A stretch of DNA of 64,000 nucleotides from Prunella strophiata (lineage: Eukaryota > Chordata > Aves > Passeriformes > Prunellidae): the NCBI GenBank assembly GCA_036583965.1, contig JAZBQD010000015.1, forward strand, positions 66,060,330 through 66,124,329, in the 5' to 3' direction. The stretch's first letter is position 1. The number at the start of each line of letters is the position of its first letter. Below the pieces are notes generated by a model, which was given only the letters and a program-made list of their open reading frames with translations, searched no databases and was not told where the DNA came from. This document shows, one piece after another, positions 13,272 through 27,200 of the stretch. Both the position numbers and the translations under genes were made by a program.

Positions 13272-13297
13272 AAAAAAAAAAAAAAAAAAAAAAAAAA
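13272..13297 (+). repeat. A26 homopolymer
   Basis: An uninterrupted run of 26 A after ctgtactcact. No retrotransposon body or duplicated flank is apparent. Confidence 0.9.
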
Positions 13298-14830
13298 GAC
13301 ATTTTGGGACTGAATACAAACAATATAAATTTTGCAATGGTGTTTGTTTGGGCAGGATTTTTTATTTTATAGGGACTATCCAGATAATTACTGTACCTCT
13401 GTGATTTAAAGTAAGAGTGTTTCAACACATGACCCAAATGCTAAAATCCTGATACAAAAGACACTGCACCAGTTCCCTGACGATTGCCCTGCCATCCTGT
13501 TGACTTCTCTACACAAAATGAGGTATAAATCATAGTATTACTCATACAAGTTCTCTAACCCTGGAACACTGCTACAGTGGTTGACATGAGTTTTGCCCAA
13601 AATTGAACATTTAGTCCTGACCTGGTTCAAATAATGGAAAAATAATTTTGTGAAATGTACTGTCATTCTGAAGTTTCTTTGTTTCTAAAGGCTTAAAAGT
13701 TGAGATTTTTTTTTTCCAGCCACATGTTTGTGACCTTTCAGAAGAGGACTATTCAATTGTTATTTTTTCCTGTTCCTACTTTTTTCCTTTGAATGTAAAA
13801 AAGAACAAGGTTCAAGGTTTACTTTGGGTTGCCTTTTTTCCCCCCTGACTACTTTTCATCTTTGCTATTCTACAACTATTCAAAATTGCTCCAATTCTGA
13901 AGTTATCAGATCATATCTCAGATATATTTTGAAAGGTATGGAACTGATGAAAAATTCCTGGCACAAAGAGGAGCATCTAAAAATAAAGGAATAGAGGGAA
14001 GATGGTAGATAACAATTTCTTATATGAGCAAAAAGAGGGGAAAAACAAGGGGGAAAGGAGAGAAATTAAAACCAAGTTTAGTTCTCTGAAGATTAGGAGA
14101 AAATGGAAAAAAATGAAACAAATTTTTTGATTAAAAAAGATTTTGTAATGAAAAGTTTGATAGCCTTGTTCTTGGTTCTGCTGGTGATGACTCAGTCTCA
14201 CTAGAGAGAGCTACCAGAGCCCAAACCAAAGCTGTACATGAGCTAACTATCTTAACTAACTTACATAAACTAAAATAAATTGTAAGAGTTTAATTTTGGG
14301 GTAAGGTATTTTCCACTATAACAAGGCAAAATTTGACTACTGAAAAGTAAAACATCCAGAAGTGGTTGTCCTGTTAGGAATCAGAAGATTTCTAACCACA
14401 CCATCTCTCCAGGATTCCTTGTTGGTTGGAAGAGAGCCAGGTGCTCCTCTAGGTGCACTTTATTCTGCTTTGATCCCCACTTGGGAACACTGAGGATCTG
14501 TTTCAATATTTAGTCATTGTACTGGTAATAAGGAAAACTAACATCACTTTTGAGTACAAGTTGCCCTCTCTGTATATTGGGTTCACTCATTGTAAGACAA
14601 GTTCAATAGAACTCACCTGGTTACACCCTTTACTGTGCTAAAGCAAATCTGGAAAATTCAAAATTACATTCTTATTGTTTTGCCAACATTATATATTTGT
14701 AATTAATAATAACAACATTTTTCAAGGCATTCTTGTTCAAATACTTTATGCATTCTTATCAGGTTGCATTAGAAGGATTAGGCAATGCAATAGTACATTA
14801 GTCATTCCTCACACCTCTCTGTAAAATCCC

Positions 14831-14874
14831 TTCCAGGTGTGTCTTGCTATTACTTTTTCCAGACACACCTGGAA
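14831..14874. repeat. Perfect 14-bp inverted repeat, 16-nt loop
   Basis: TTCCAGGTGTGTCT (14,831-14,844) is the exact reverse complement of AGACACACCTGGAA (14,861-14,874), separated by 16 nt. Each arm contains an E-box-like CAGGTG core, and the arms resemble inverted T-box half sites (AGGTGTG). It could be a regulatory palindrome, the remains of a small inverted-repeat element, or chance. No arm extends further. Confidence 0.85.
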
Positions 14875-17800
14875 TGTAATGAGGAATTGCAGCTTCTCAC
14901 TCCTGCTTCAGAACATTATCTTGGAGATGAGATGGAGATTGTTTATCAGTTTAGGCAATAGTAGAGATGAATGATTTATGGCAGTCACTCAGCAGCAGTG
15001 AAGTTAGTACAGAGTAATGCACAGGTTGTCATACCCACAGAGCAAACCCATTAACTCTGTAGGATAATTGCATAATACTCCACTCACTGAATTACTTCAC
15101 ATTAAAATCATGATAGAAGAGGTCCCAGTTGTCTGTGTTTTAAAAATTATGCTCTAATATGAGATTATAAGAGGATTTATATTTTTATGCAAGAATGAGA
15201 GGAAGCAACAAATTAATGTAGTGACTTGAAGTATTCATTTTGCAAGATACTCAGGCATGTGCACAGCATAAGTATAAATAGCTCTGTCAGAATCTTTGGG
15301 ACTCAAAGATCATTGCAGAGTTGCTCTTACTCTGGAAAAGCATGGATGCACCTTGTAGCTATGTCATCAGAACTCAGAAAGGAGGAGGGATGGAAGAAAT
15401 AATATCAAAGTATAAGCCTGCTGTACCAGTACTTGTTACTTGGGAGGAAGTATTATCAGTTAATATGTAATCAGCACTGCTTAGTAACAGTAAGTAAGCT
15501 GTTTGCAAGCACATACAAATCCAAATAAGATGATTTATTGTCTCAGATGTCCTCCACAATGTAATATGAGGTGTTAATTTGTTTTACAGTAATGATAGCC
15601 ATGCAATACGTACATGAATGCTGTGTGACAGAATGTTGATGTGTCATGCTGTTTTGGAGCCCATAAAGAAAAGAACAGAATTGGAAATTACTGAGATTTT
15701 TGGTGAAGTTCTTCTATGCCCATCCTTCATATTATGCTCCTGTGAATTTTATTTAAATTAGAAAGTAAACTCTTTCCCCACATTTTTAAACAAGACTGTA
15801 AAGGGATCATCCCAAAAATTAGCAGCAAAATTCCCTCTTAATTGTAGTCTGAACAAGAGCAGGTCCAAAAATGGCTGTTCTTGAAGCATCTGACCAGAGA
15901 GTTCAGCTGTTTTTTCAGAGATGGGCTTGTGACACAGCATTCAGATTCTTTTCAGCTACCCCCAGAAGCTGGCACTGCATGTGAAACTGCTGTTGCAAAG
16001 CCACAATACCAGCAAAAAAGGGTATCAATAGTGTTTTCAAACAAACAAGGAGAGGAGCAAAAGGTAAAATCAGATACCAATCCCAGAGAAATAAAACTTA
16101 CAATAATATCTGAATCCTACATCTGCCCAGCATATGTAATTTCTGGCAATGAGTAACTACTGTTGGAGAAGTAAATAAAGGATGACAAAAGAATCAAGCT
16201 CAACACCACGGCTGTAAAGATCAGAGAGGGCCAAGTTAATAATGAAATAACATTGATGGTCTAAGACTGCTACAGCTTTTCTGACTCCTTGTTTTTTAGC
16301 AAAAGTCTCAGTCCTGCACATGCTGCAGACAGGAAAATGGTGATACACCAATAGCAAAATTGTATTTTGGCCTATCAGAGCTAACTTAGCACAGACATAG
16401 ATGTGTCAAAATTACACAGATAACAATCTCCTCAGTGTGCTCATCAAGTTGACATTTTAGGTTGTTCTTTTCACTCTGCAAAAGAAAAACATGCTCTGTA
16501 GACCAAAAGGTGTATGGAAGCCAGGGAATGCCAAAAAAGTGTTTGTATTTAGCATGGAAATGCAGTTCTTTGTCCTGGGTGGATTATAAAACATTCAGTT
16601 TAAAAAGAAATGGAGTAGAGAAATGCTGTCATCATGATTTATCTTTTTATGAAGTTCTTCTAAGGATCAGCTCAAAGATATTCTCCAATATTATTTTGAG
16701 GCTCAGAAGGAACACTATAAGGTACTACAGAACATTTCCATCACATTCTTCTAATGACAGAGGGTAATTTTGGCCATTCAGTACAAAGTCTTGTGTTCAG
16801 AAAACAAAAGAATTGCTTCATCCCAGTGAAACAGTGTCTGTTATTGGGCCCAGTCCCAACTGAGAGCATAAAAAGAGTGTTCCGGTGTTTTCCAAGTGTC
16901 CCAAGTGAAGTCAAATAACCAGAGTGAAGATGGCTTTTTCTTCTTTATGGGAATAAACTGGAGAAAGTAGCTTCAGCATGCACTTTCCTGCTCTATATAA
17001 CAAGACAAATTTATAATTTTATAATTCCAGAGGAACACTACTGCCTCAGAAACTGGTAGTAATACCAAGAGAAATAGCACCTGAAGCATCTGCATCTCAA
17101 TTGATAGAAAGTTTTATGTGCTTAGGACAGACATGCTAAACATCTGGGGGCTTCACATGGGAGAAAGCAGTAATATGAAATTTTCCAAACAATCTGTCTT
17201 GCTACCAAGCTGGCTGCCATATCTCATATAGCATATGGGTCTTCCTGGATTTCTACGTTTGCTAAGTAACCATGAATCATTGTGGCTGGTTCTGACCTCA
17301 CTAGGAGATGATGCAATGTCTGGCTCTTATAAATTATCACCATTATTTTTGCCTTTCCATAAAACTTGTTCTCACATGATAGTTAAAGTAGTCCAGCAGG
17401 TCAAAATCTGTACAATGACCTTGTCTAAGGACCAGAGCTGGATATAAATGAGATTTTCCTTGAGACAAGTCCCTTGTTTTGATCAGCATCATCCTTTAGA
17501 TGTTGTATTTCACTAGCCCTAGAGGAAGCCAGAAAGCAATGATGTTCGTATTTGAAATAAAAATAGATGTTGAGTAGCAATCTTGCCAACACTGGACCTG
17601 CTCTATTCCTTCCTACTTCACTGCTCTGGATCTGTACCTGTGTGGGTACAGTCAGTGCCTTGGTGTGAGTCTTGGCTCCAGCTCATCATCTCTTCATCTC
17701 ACAGAGCCGGCCTGCAATGACACTCAGCCTCAGCTAACAGTCCAAATTGCCAGGAAAGTCCATAGGGATGGGACAGCTTCCAGGTCAAGCCAGAAAGTCA

Positions 17801-19295
17801 AGTCAGTGGGTAAGGATCAGGGCCAAAATCAGGGAAGGTAAAAGGGTGGGCACTGGTGAACCAGCAATGTAGCTCAGAAAGAGATCAAGAGCCTGAGCCA
17901 TTTTACAAGTACCAGGTGAAGGAGGAGCAGGCCCCCACTGCAGCTTCTCACAGCACTGGTTTAAGTCTGAACATCTCTGTTAACAAAATTGGCCCTGAGC
18001 CCAGGGTGCCAAACCCCCAGGAGGAAGGATATGTGGTCAGGTCCATGACAGTAAAACTACAGAGAGATGGAAAGTACCAGTTGTTGAAAAGAAAGATGAA
18101 AAAAGAGGATGTTAACTTTCGTAAAAGAACACATTTTACTTATTTTCATATTATTTTAGGCTGTCTTTCTAAATCTTGGGAATGCCTTGTAGACATCTGT
18201 TGCAAGATTGGAGAGAACGAGCTGTATTCTTCCCATTCAGTCTCACCCTAAAAAGCATTCTCCTAGTAAAGATTTATAAGACCCATGCCCTGGGGCTCTG
18301 AGCATTTCACTGCCAAATGTCTGATTGCTTTTCAACTCTACACACAAGCTGCTACCAACTTGCCTTGATATGTATCAAAGAGGCTGAGTTCTCAAATACA
18401 CTGAGTAATGAAGAGATTAATAGAAGTCTCTAAAATCTAGGGATGAAGTTCTCTTACACTTGCAGCTGCTCTTGCCTACCAGGGTCTTCTATGAGACTCT
18501 ACCCATGTATGTTCTCTACCAGATTGCTGAAGATCAGCCAATGAATTTGGGTGAAGCATCCAACAGTTTCATCTTCAGAAATGAGACACACAGTGCATAA
18601 AGAGGATGCCAAATAATCATTGACACTCTTTGCCTGTTTCTAGGATGTATTAGAGAACATTCCTTGATGCCTAAATGACATAACAAGAGGTGACAGTAAT
18701 GTTATTAGACCTTATTCATCTCACCAAGCAGGGAACCCTTAAAAAAAAATAAAATAAATCAATCTTCAGATAGAATTTGCTATCAAATTCCCTCAGCAGC
18801 CCTTTAGTTTTGAAATATGTTTTTGCCTTTTTGCACTGTCTTTTTCAAGACCAACAGATACTGATCACAAAAAGTCTGATGTTGTCCTAAGCTTGTAACA
18901 GCTTTCAGAAACACAGATTTATACTTTGACATATGAAACATGTAGAATGTGTTTCTAGCCAACATTTAGTCCATGGCATCCTAGAAACCCTTTTTCTTTG
19001 TCTCACTATATTCCTACCCGTCATCCTGTTGCTTGCTGGGTCTTTCTGAATGCCAACACCCCAGACACCTGAGAGTGCAGCCAGCATAGAACATGCTTGG
19101 AAATTTTCCACCTGTCCAACTGAGAAAGGCTCATTAAGTGTTTGGAAATTAAGAAGGCAGATAAAAGGATAATGTGATTGGTTTGGGTTTTTCTAAAGTC
19201 TTTTGGTTTTAAACTAATCTGATGGAGTTTTTAAGTCATCTGGAGAGAAAGAGATATTAGCTACATATTTGGGGCTAAAAAGCAGGATACAGTAC

Positions 19296-19343
19296 TTTCT
19301 ATTCTAAAGAAAATGAACTAGTTTCTATTCTAAAGAAAATGAA
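19296..19343 (+). repeat. Two-copy tandem duplication, period 26 bp
   Basis: The 22-bp block that begins tttctattctaaag occurs at 19,296-19,317 and again, unchanged, at 19,322-19,343. A 4-bp spacer completes the 26-bp unit. This suggests a recent slippage or microhomology-mediated duplication. Confidence 0.9.
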
Positions 19344-20239
19344 ATCTAAAGCAAAGCAAAAAACTGTTAAGCAGGGCAGAAAATGCAGAACAAAAATTGA
19401 AAATGGTGCTTTAATTCCAACCCTTGTATTTGCACACTTAAGTAAAGCTATGCATTACATGTTTTAAAGCGATTTATCAAATAATAAGCTCTACAGTTTA
19501 CTGCAACCTGGAATTGTTTACAGAATCTCACAAACAGCAGTTCTGTGCTCAGCTGTGAGCAAAAGCTCTTCAGGCAGAAAAAGTGAACTTCTGAGAAATC
19601 TCTGCATTTTCCACCCCAAGGCCTGCAAAAGAAGGTGTTAAGTCAGGACAGTCTGAGAAAAGATAAAATTTATAAGTTTTCCTTAAAAAAAAAAAAAAAG
19701 TTTTCCCTTGAGAAATTGAGGAGCGGGGGAAGGAATAAGGTGTTAAGTGTGTGGAAATGTTTATGAAACAGCATATTCATTTCATTCTCTCTCTGTTGGA
19801 ATTTCTTTCAGTCTTCATTGCACAGAGCAGCAGGAGAAGAGGAGCAAGTCCAAGCTCAAAAGAAGAAGTCAATCAGCTCATCATCTAGGATCCTTTCATA
19901 GTGAACAGAGAAAGGTGAAAAGTCTTCCAGAGAAAGACAGCAGAGGAGAAGCTCCTTTTATGCCCTCTGGGAACCTCTCTTTCCTCATCAACTACAGACA
20001 CCTAGAAAGTCCCTAGACTACTAATTTTGGCATCTAACATCCCTGAAGCAGGGAGGTGTGATTATAGCCAAGAATGATTTATCTCTTGGAGACTGGGGAA
20101 CAATAATGGAACTGGGTCTGTTTATGGTGCCCCAGGTGGCCTCTTCCTTGCTGTGTTTCTAAGAACTGCTTTTTGTCCTCTGGAAGACAGCATTAAAATT
20201 TTCCCCTTTTTGAACTGATTGGTTGACACAGTCTGAATG

Positions 20240-20272
20240 GGTGCCAGAGGATGAGCCCTGCTCTCTGGCACC
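20240..20272. repeat. Perfect 10-bp inverted repeat, 13-nt loop
   Basis: GGTGCCAGAG (20,240-20,249) pairs exactly with CTCTGGCACC (20,263-20,272). The stem is GC-rich. No gene context is apparent. Confidence 0.85.
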
Positions 20273-23200
20273 AGTAACTGGCTCCAACGAGAAGTCTCTC
20301 CCCATTTCCCTCATACACCAGAGAACATCAAAGATCTTTACCCCACTGAACTAAGCTGTTATCCTAACTCTTAGCTACAAGACTTCAAACATCAAGAAAG
20401 CAGGAGCTTAAGGTGTTTTACAGTTTCACATTGCAGTTGGAATTTGGGAATCACTTTTCAGCTCATTCTACGAAGGGCTTCTGATGACTTTGGACTTTGC
20501 CGTTGTCCATGTAGTCTTTTTACAAGTTTGTAGGGGAGAAAAAAAACCACTTTTTGTTTTGAGGAATCTCTTCCAATTTATTGCGGAAAAGGAGAAATGA
20601 TGGAAAGGCTCAGCAGAACATTTGCAGTCTTTGTTGTTTCTTTAAAAAGCCTTGAAGCAAACTTACAGGGAGACTAGGGGAATCCAGTGCTTTCTCCCTA
20701 ATATCTCCTGAACAATTGCCTAAGGCCACTGTGCAGGAGTTTTCCGTGCTGCAGTCCCTCTCTGGGAAACTCTCTCAAACCCTTAAAGTCTGTTTTAGCA
20801 GGTTGAACTCTAGCATGCATTCTCTGCTGATCACCTTCCAAGCGCTGAGGTACTGTAACAATGCCAGTCAGCTGTCAGGCTTTGGGGCTTGCAATGATTA
20901 GGGCCAACAGTTCTTTATGGAATTCAACCACAGAAAGCTGCAAAAGAACAGGCACAGGTGCTAAAAATATCTTGTGAGCTCAATGTTTTTGTGGTATTTT
21001 TTTTCATTGCTGGGGAGAGCTTGCACTGATACACTGGAGGCTCTGCCATCCTGGCAAACAAGCCAATATGGACATGAGACTGAAGGTAAATCATTCCTGA
21101 TTTTTATGTCTGCCCCCTTCTTAGTTTGAAAACTTGTTTCTTGGGAGTATTTTTCCTCCAGATAAAAGCCTCATCTGAGATTCAGACGTATTTGGGTTTG
21201 AATTCCAGACACTGACTTGGAAAATCTTGCATTGCACATGGAAAAAGTGATACCTGACTCTAATGGCTCGCTGTAGCTCTATCGTTCTCTCATCTAGTGG
21301 CAATGCTTTCTTAGCATTCTGTGCTTAACAAAGTTCTCTTTAATGAGGTCCTGCAAATGATTTGCAAGCCCTGTGAGGAGAAGTCTGAAGTTTGCTTTAC
21401 ACAGTTGCTATCAGAGCTGAATGCCAATGGGCTGCACTATGAAAACCCACTTTTGTCCATACGTGGAGGGATGTGTCCCTGTGAGTATGGAGACATCTCC
21501 TCCTATACTCCTGAGTATTCCCAGGTGAGGCTGCCTTTAACCCAGACTGCACTTTGTACAAGTGCAGCCTTACTGCCTCTGTGCCCTTTATTGCCCATCT
21601 ACCCCTCTCCTGCTTCTTGCCACTTGTCTTCCAGTCTGGTTTTGATCAAGCTTGCATTCAGTCAGCCAACTTCAGTGTGGAGTAAAAGCTTGGAAACTAA
21701 TGCATTTGCAGAAAATCAGTTAGCAAAGTTAGTTTCATTGCCCTGTGTAACTTTCTTTTTTTCCTTACCCTAACCAGTGAAATGAATAGGATTGTAAAAT
21801 ATTCCTAGAAATTTCTTGAATATGTAAGGAATGGAGGCCATTTAAAATGGCATCTGGAGGCCAGGAGAAATCATTAAATGAATTCAAACCTAAATTTTTA
21901 ATTACTAAGGCTTCTTCTTCTGCAGTGCAGTTTTTGTCAAATCTAATTTCTACTGACAAATGTAAACAAATATTGTCAGGATTTCACTCTTTGAATGCTG
22001 TTTTACAGGAGCAAACAAGTTCTGCCAATATCTCTTTCACATTGTTATGGAGACTTGAAGCAACATGTTCAGTTTGGAGTATTGTGTTTTTTCTTTCCAA
22101 TTACTATTTCAATAGACCAAAGGGGAAATCTCCCCACAGTGCTTGGTTTGGTCCTGTTTAAAAGGAAAAATCTGTAAACTTTATTTGCAATTTTTTCATC
22201 TCGATCAATCTCTTCTGACAGAAAACAATAGCTGCTGGCTGAGGTGCCTAATGCTGAGGCCAAATAAGATTAGGGAAGGTAATATTAGCTTGCATATCCC
22301 AGAATTGTTCATGGTTTGTGATAACCATTGAATAACCAGCATCAAATCAGTGTTTTCCTGCTAATAATTTACAAATGAGCTCCCACAAAAAACCTGTTTC
22401 ATTGAATCTGAGATAAGCCAAGGATATGACGAGACAGCATTACTGATGAGAGCAGCTAGACAAACCCACCTGTGCCTGAGTTTATACATCAGCTGAATGG
22501 AAATAATAATGCATAATTTATTTATTTTACAAGTCTTTTGCAAGTTTAAGTAGTAGATGTCCCCACGTGGTTAACAAGAACTGTACAGTCTTTCTATTAT
22601 TGTGACACATCTGATAATTTTCTTGGCTTTAATGATGATTTTTCTTCCTGTCAGCAGTCATTTTGCTATATATATTCTAAAAAGTTGCCTATGGTAAATC
22701 CAATTGTATCTACTTTAGCATCTATTAAAGTTTGATGTTTGTTTATGGAACCAAGTACAATTTCAAATTGAGAAAAACATTTATTCTCACTTTGGAGAGA
22801 ATGTCTGCTTCTTTACTGTCCTATCTTCAGAGTGTCAGATGATAGCTGTGGCTCACCTGTTTACAATGAAGTTCCTTCAAGGCTTTATTTCCTATTTCTG
22901 GCTCTGCCTGATCTCTTCAATATGGCCTAAACATTTCTTTGAACTTCAGCTCTTCATTGTGTTTCATTTCTAAGCTGATGGTACTGAGTCATTGATTTCT
23001 TTTCATGGATTTGAACTATGATCCAGTTCAAGACATGATTGGAATTTTTTTCTCACACCTACTAAATATTGCTTGCTTACAGATCAACTCCTAGCCACAA
23101 GTTATTAATCTGGTGTGCAAATCCCATAAATGTGGCAATTATTCTTCTTCTCACCATCCTTATGTAAGCTCTTATCTGATGTTTGTAGGCAGCCAAGAAT

Positions 23201-24208
23201 GTCTGCAGCACATTTAGAAAACCTTACAAAAACTGCACTTTGATCCTTACTCCCATTGCTGTTCATGTCTGTGCCAAATTCACTTTGCTCTTGAAATGTC
23301 TTCATAGGACTCTGCAGACAGCATAGCCATTATAAATTACCATTTTGGTGCCCCTTCAATCAGAAAATTTTGAATTGTGTATTTAAGTCAAGACACTAAA
23401 AAAAAAAAATCAAGATTTAAGTCTGGAAGGGAAAAACACAGCTTAATTAATGCCAATGCAAGTCTTTACTTGAGATATTTCATCACTGGCTTGTAATCTT
23501 TTATCCTCCTTTGCTTCTGTTAATATTGTGCTAAAGCATTCAATAGGCAAGATGGGAATTACAGAGAGACCATGCACATGTGCATTTATCAACAAGGAAT
23601 AACCGAGGAATAATTTATAACAAATGTATATGATCAGCATAATATAATTTTATTTTTTGCTGCAGCACATTATATATCTGTTCAGTCCAGTATTTATCAG
23701 CTCACCTCCTCTTCTCATCAGAAATTTAATTTAGTGCTTTGTAAAAATAATAAAAAATGAAAGAAACCTGTGAGGTAGGAAGAGGATCCCTTAGATCTAT
23801 TTGTGGGTATCAAATACAAGCAAGATTGTAAATCTTATTTTCCAAGATAATGAGGTGCTTAAAGATTCAGAAAGACACTTTGCAGAATTGTCAGATGCAC
23901 ATAGGCACTTGGCTTCCCAAGATGCACAGAGATTCAAGCCCAGAAAGAACATGGGGGCTATGGCATGTGATACAAGAGTATGCTAAAGCAGATTCTGTCA
24001 CTCAAGCTAGATGGGGGGGGAACTCTTCACATATGGCACAGACTGGGAGCTTCATGTGAAGAAAACAATGAAAAATATCAATTAAAAGGCAGTTAGGCAG
24101 CATCAAGCTTAAGTCCTTTAATTGATGTGTTGTTCTTTTCTATTTTGGACTCTGTAATGAATTCCGATCTCTTGAAGACTGGAGTGTGAAGCCACACTTC
24201 AGGCTTCA

Positions 24209-24239
24209 GAAAAACAGAGGGGAGGCACTCTGTTTTTTC
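24209..24239. repeat. Near-perfect 11-bp inverted repeat
   Basis: GAAAAACAGAG (24,209-24,219) pairs with CTCTGTTTTTTC (24,228-24,239), with one bulged T and an 8-nt loop. Immediately to the left, tgaagcc and ggcttca form another 7-bp inverted pair, so two small hairpins are adjacent. Confidence 0.75.
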
Positions 24240-27200
24240 AGAGACAAGTTATTAATTCAGCAGGTGGGCACCTGTGATGCTTTATATCAGAAGTCTGAGC
24301 ACAGGGACTTTAACACATACACACCTACTGAGGATTTTTAGAATCTGCATTTTAGACTTAAGTGTCTTAGCCAATCTTAATACGTCTGAGTCCTTTAATG
24401 ACCTGAACCTAAAAGGTATTTTTTGAAATTTCCTAAGTCTTTGAAGTTCTTAATGGGTGGTTATGTATACCTTGGAGTAACACAAGACTTTTGCAATTCT
24501 GGATACAGTTGGGATGTACAAACAAATGTGGAGCTGGAGTAGGGATATGAACCAAAGGCCCTTCTGATCTGAGTAGTTACATATGAAGTCTAGTGTTCAT
24601 GAATACTAATATATTGGTATATATGACCTCAAAAATTTGTTCCCACAAACGTAAGTGCTGCTAGAACTCCATCACTTTTATGTTTCCAAAGAAACAAATG
24701 TAAAAGGAGTGTGAGATTGACCCATGCACCATTTAAAACTTTATAGGGTTACTTACATTAAAAATGTGCGGTATTTGTTGAACTGTTACTATAAATGTAG
24801 CTTTTAAAGTATCTGAGACCCTGGTCTAGTTATTTATTGTTCTAGGAAATTACTTTTATGAGAGCTGCTCAGAAACCAGAGACTTTTGATTCTAAGTCTA
24901 GACTACAGCTCAGCAAACAGTCCAGAAAAAGTGGCTTTCTGACTTACTGCCCAACGTGGAGGAACAACTTCAGTGACAAAAGGGGTTACCTCAGATGAGA
25001 AAGTCCATTGCCATCATTATGAGCTTTTTTTCTCAGAGGCCATTCATGTACTGTAATGTCAAGTCAATTTTTCTGAGGGACTGCAGCCAGTTTTCCCAAT
25101 TTGGTGACCACAACATGCAGAATCATTTCAAACCTCTTCACCAGAAATGTTGCTCCTGTTCCACTTTTCAGTGGAAAAATTTCACTCTGAAATTTACAAA
25201 GTCAAAAAGATGCTACTGATCCACAAACAGAAAACATTGACTATTTCTTCAGTCTTTGAACAAATGGGGCAGGACACATTGTTACAAAAAAGCAGGGCAG
25301 AACCCAGCATAGAAGAGCCTGCAACCGGTGATACAACTTCCTTGTGCAGTAAGACTCTACCGTGGTGTACCCATCTGTGAAGGCAGGTAATGTAAGAACA
25401 GCTCCATCAGGGCAGATCAGAAATCTTTCTGTTCCAGTACCCCAACCCTGGCATTGGCATCCAGAGGATGCCTAGAGAAAGGAGCACGAGGATGAGGCAA
25501 CCATGCAGTGCTATTTGCCAGCACATATTCTCTGCCTCCACTGGTTTAGAGTTGGCCACCTCTTCCTTTCTACTCTACACCATTCAAGGGATCTCCTGAC
25601 ACAATTTTTTTTGCTTACATTTTTGAACTCAGAGCCTTTGGCAACCAGGGTTTGGATTTTGAAGTCAGGGCTCTCCCAGGTTCTGTGCCTGTTGTGAAGC
25701 AGGGATATGCTATCTGCCTACAGCAGATATGTCTGCAAAGCAAACAGTCCTGTTTGATTTTCAGGTCCTTATGCATTTGTTGTATAGCAAAAACAATCCC
25801 TGACTGACTAATTGTTCTTAGTTGCAGTTTCTGGTTTCGTTACCAATAGTCTGTGGACTCCCAGAAACTTGCTAACCACTGGTTTTAGTCTCTAATATCC
25901 CTATGATGTCTCCTAAAAAAATGCTGTTAGTCTACCATACAATTTTCCCAAAGAGATCTCTTATTACACCATCAGACTTTTGCACTTGAACTATTCGTGT
26001 TTCCAAAAGAAATTCCAGTTATGTAATAATGTATTAATTACCATTAGCAGTATGTAAGAATATTAGTTAGACTTCTTCTGTCTTAATTTGAGTTTGATTT
26101 TTCAAAGCAAAGTTAAATGAGAATACACATGAATTATGCAGTCTTTAAGCATGACACATTAAAAAAGTAATTAGATTAATTTAAGAAATGTGTATTTTAT
26201 TTGTGATCTGTAGCATCAAGAAATTGAGTTGTTCCTTTCAGTTTTAGTTTCTATATCCATAAATTTTATGTGGAAATTATTTTGATATATGAATAAAAAG
26301 TCTTACATAAAGACTGAATACTGTTCTGCTACTTAGTTGGCAAAGGTGCATTACATAAGTGTGTCAAAATATAGAAATATAAAAATTTCTGTGGCAGGCT
26401 GAATCAGACCATGAAACTAATTTCTTGAGAAGGCCCCTACCAAATACTTTAGACAGAAAAAAATTTCAAATGCAGCAGGCAGAAAAGCCTGCTCAATGCT
26501 CCACTGAAGTACAGAGTCCTAAAGTGTATTTTCTTTCTGTCTGGTTGTAATACTGAAACCATACCATTTCTGGAAGACACAGTGGTATCTCATGGCAGTA
26601 ACTTTCAGACATTAATCAGGCATTGTGAAGAAGATGTGGTTTTTGTCAAGGTTGCTTTCCCATTCAGTGCCTTCCTTTACCTTCTCTCCATGACAAAGCA
26701 GAAAGCAGGGAGCCTCCCCTGCACAGAGACCATTCATTATTTTCTGAATGATTTGTAAGAATTACCTACTGGAGCTCTTTTATCTCTGGACTTGTTTTAC
26801 AAAGAGAAGCCAAAGCAAATATCCTGAATAGCAGTAATGTGTTTGGTTGTTTTCTGTGGCTAAAACCTTGTGTGATTTAAGATCTTAAATTGCCCAGACA
26901 GGGCTGGGGCAAAGGGACCTAAACTTCACATTGTTTGCACAACAGTGCTAAGAGCTGCATCAGAAAGAGTTATTTTTTGATTGTAAATAATATGTATACT
27001 TTCCTGTTTAATAATTGGTTATTAAAGACTTGGAAAGGGGAAAGTTATAATCCTTGAGGGAGTCAGTGATGAGGGCAACTGTGTCCTGGAAGGTGAAAGA
27101 CAGACAATAAAATGGAATAAAAGAAAAATGTACCAAAAAAGTGACTCAAAATCACATCACTCCTTGGAAAGTCCTCTTAATTTCAACAGGCAGATACACA

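Larger units (their letters stand above)
11751..19295. other. Intergenic stretch, no gene seen
   Basis: AT-rich DNA with no supported gene. Notable items are the A26 run at 13,272-13,297, the 14-bp inverted repeat at 14,831-14,874 and purine-rich sequence near 14,030-14,110. The frame at 17,856-18,251 (131 codons) has no recognisable domain or splice context. The sequence near 12,040-12,360 is homeobox-site-like and AT-rich, but conservation cannot be judged from one genome. Confidence 0.5.

Noticed and set aside
21321..21773. 150-codon plus-strand frame
   Set aside because: No recognisable domain, no splice or promoter context, and local composition like noncoding DNA. Length is compatible with chance in 64 kb.
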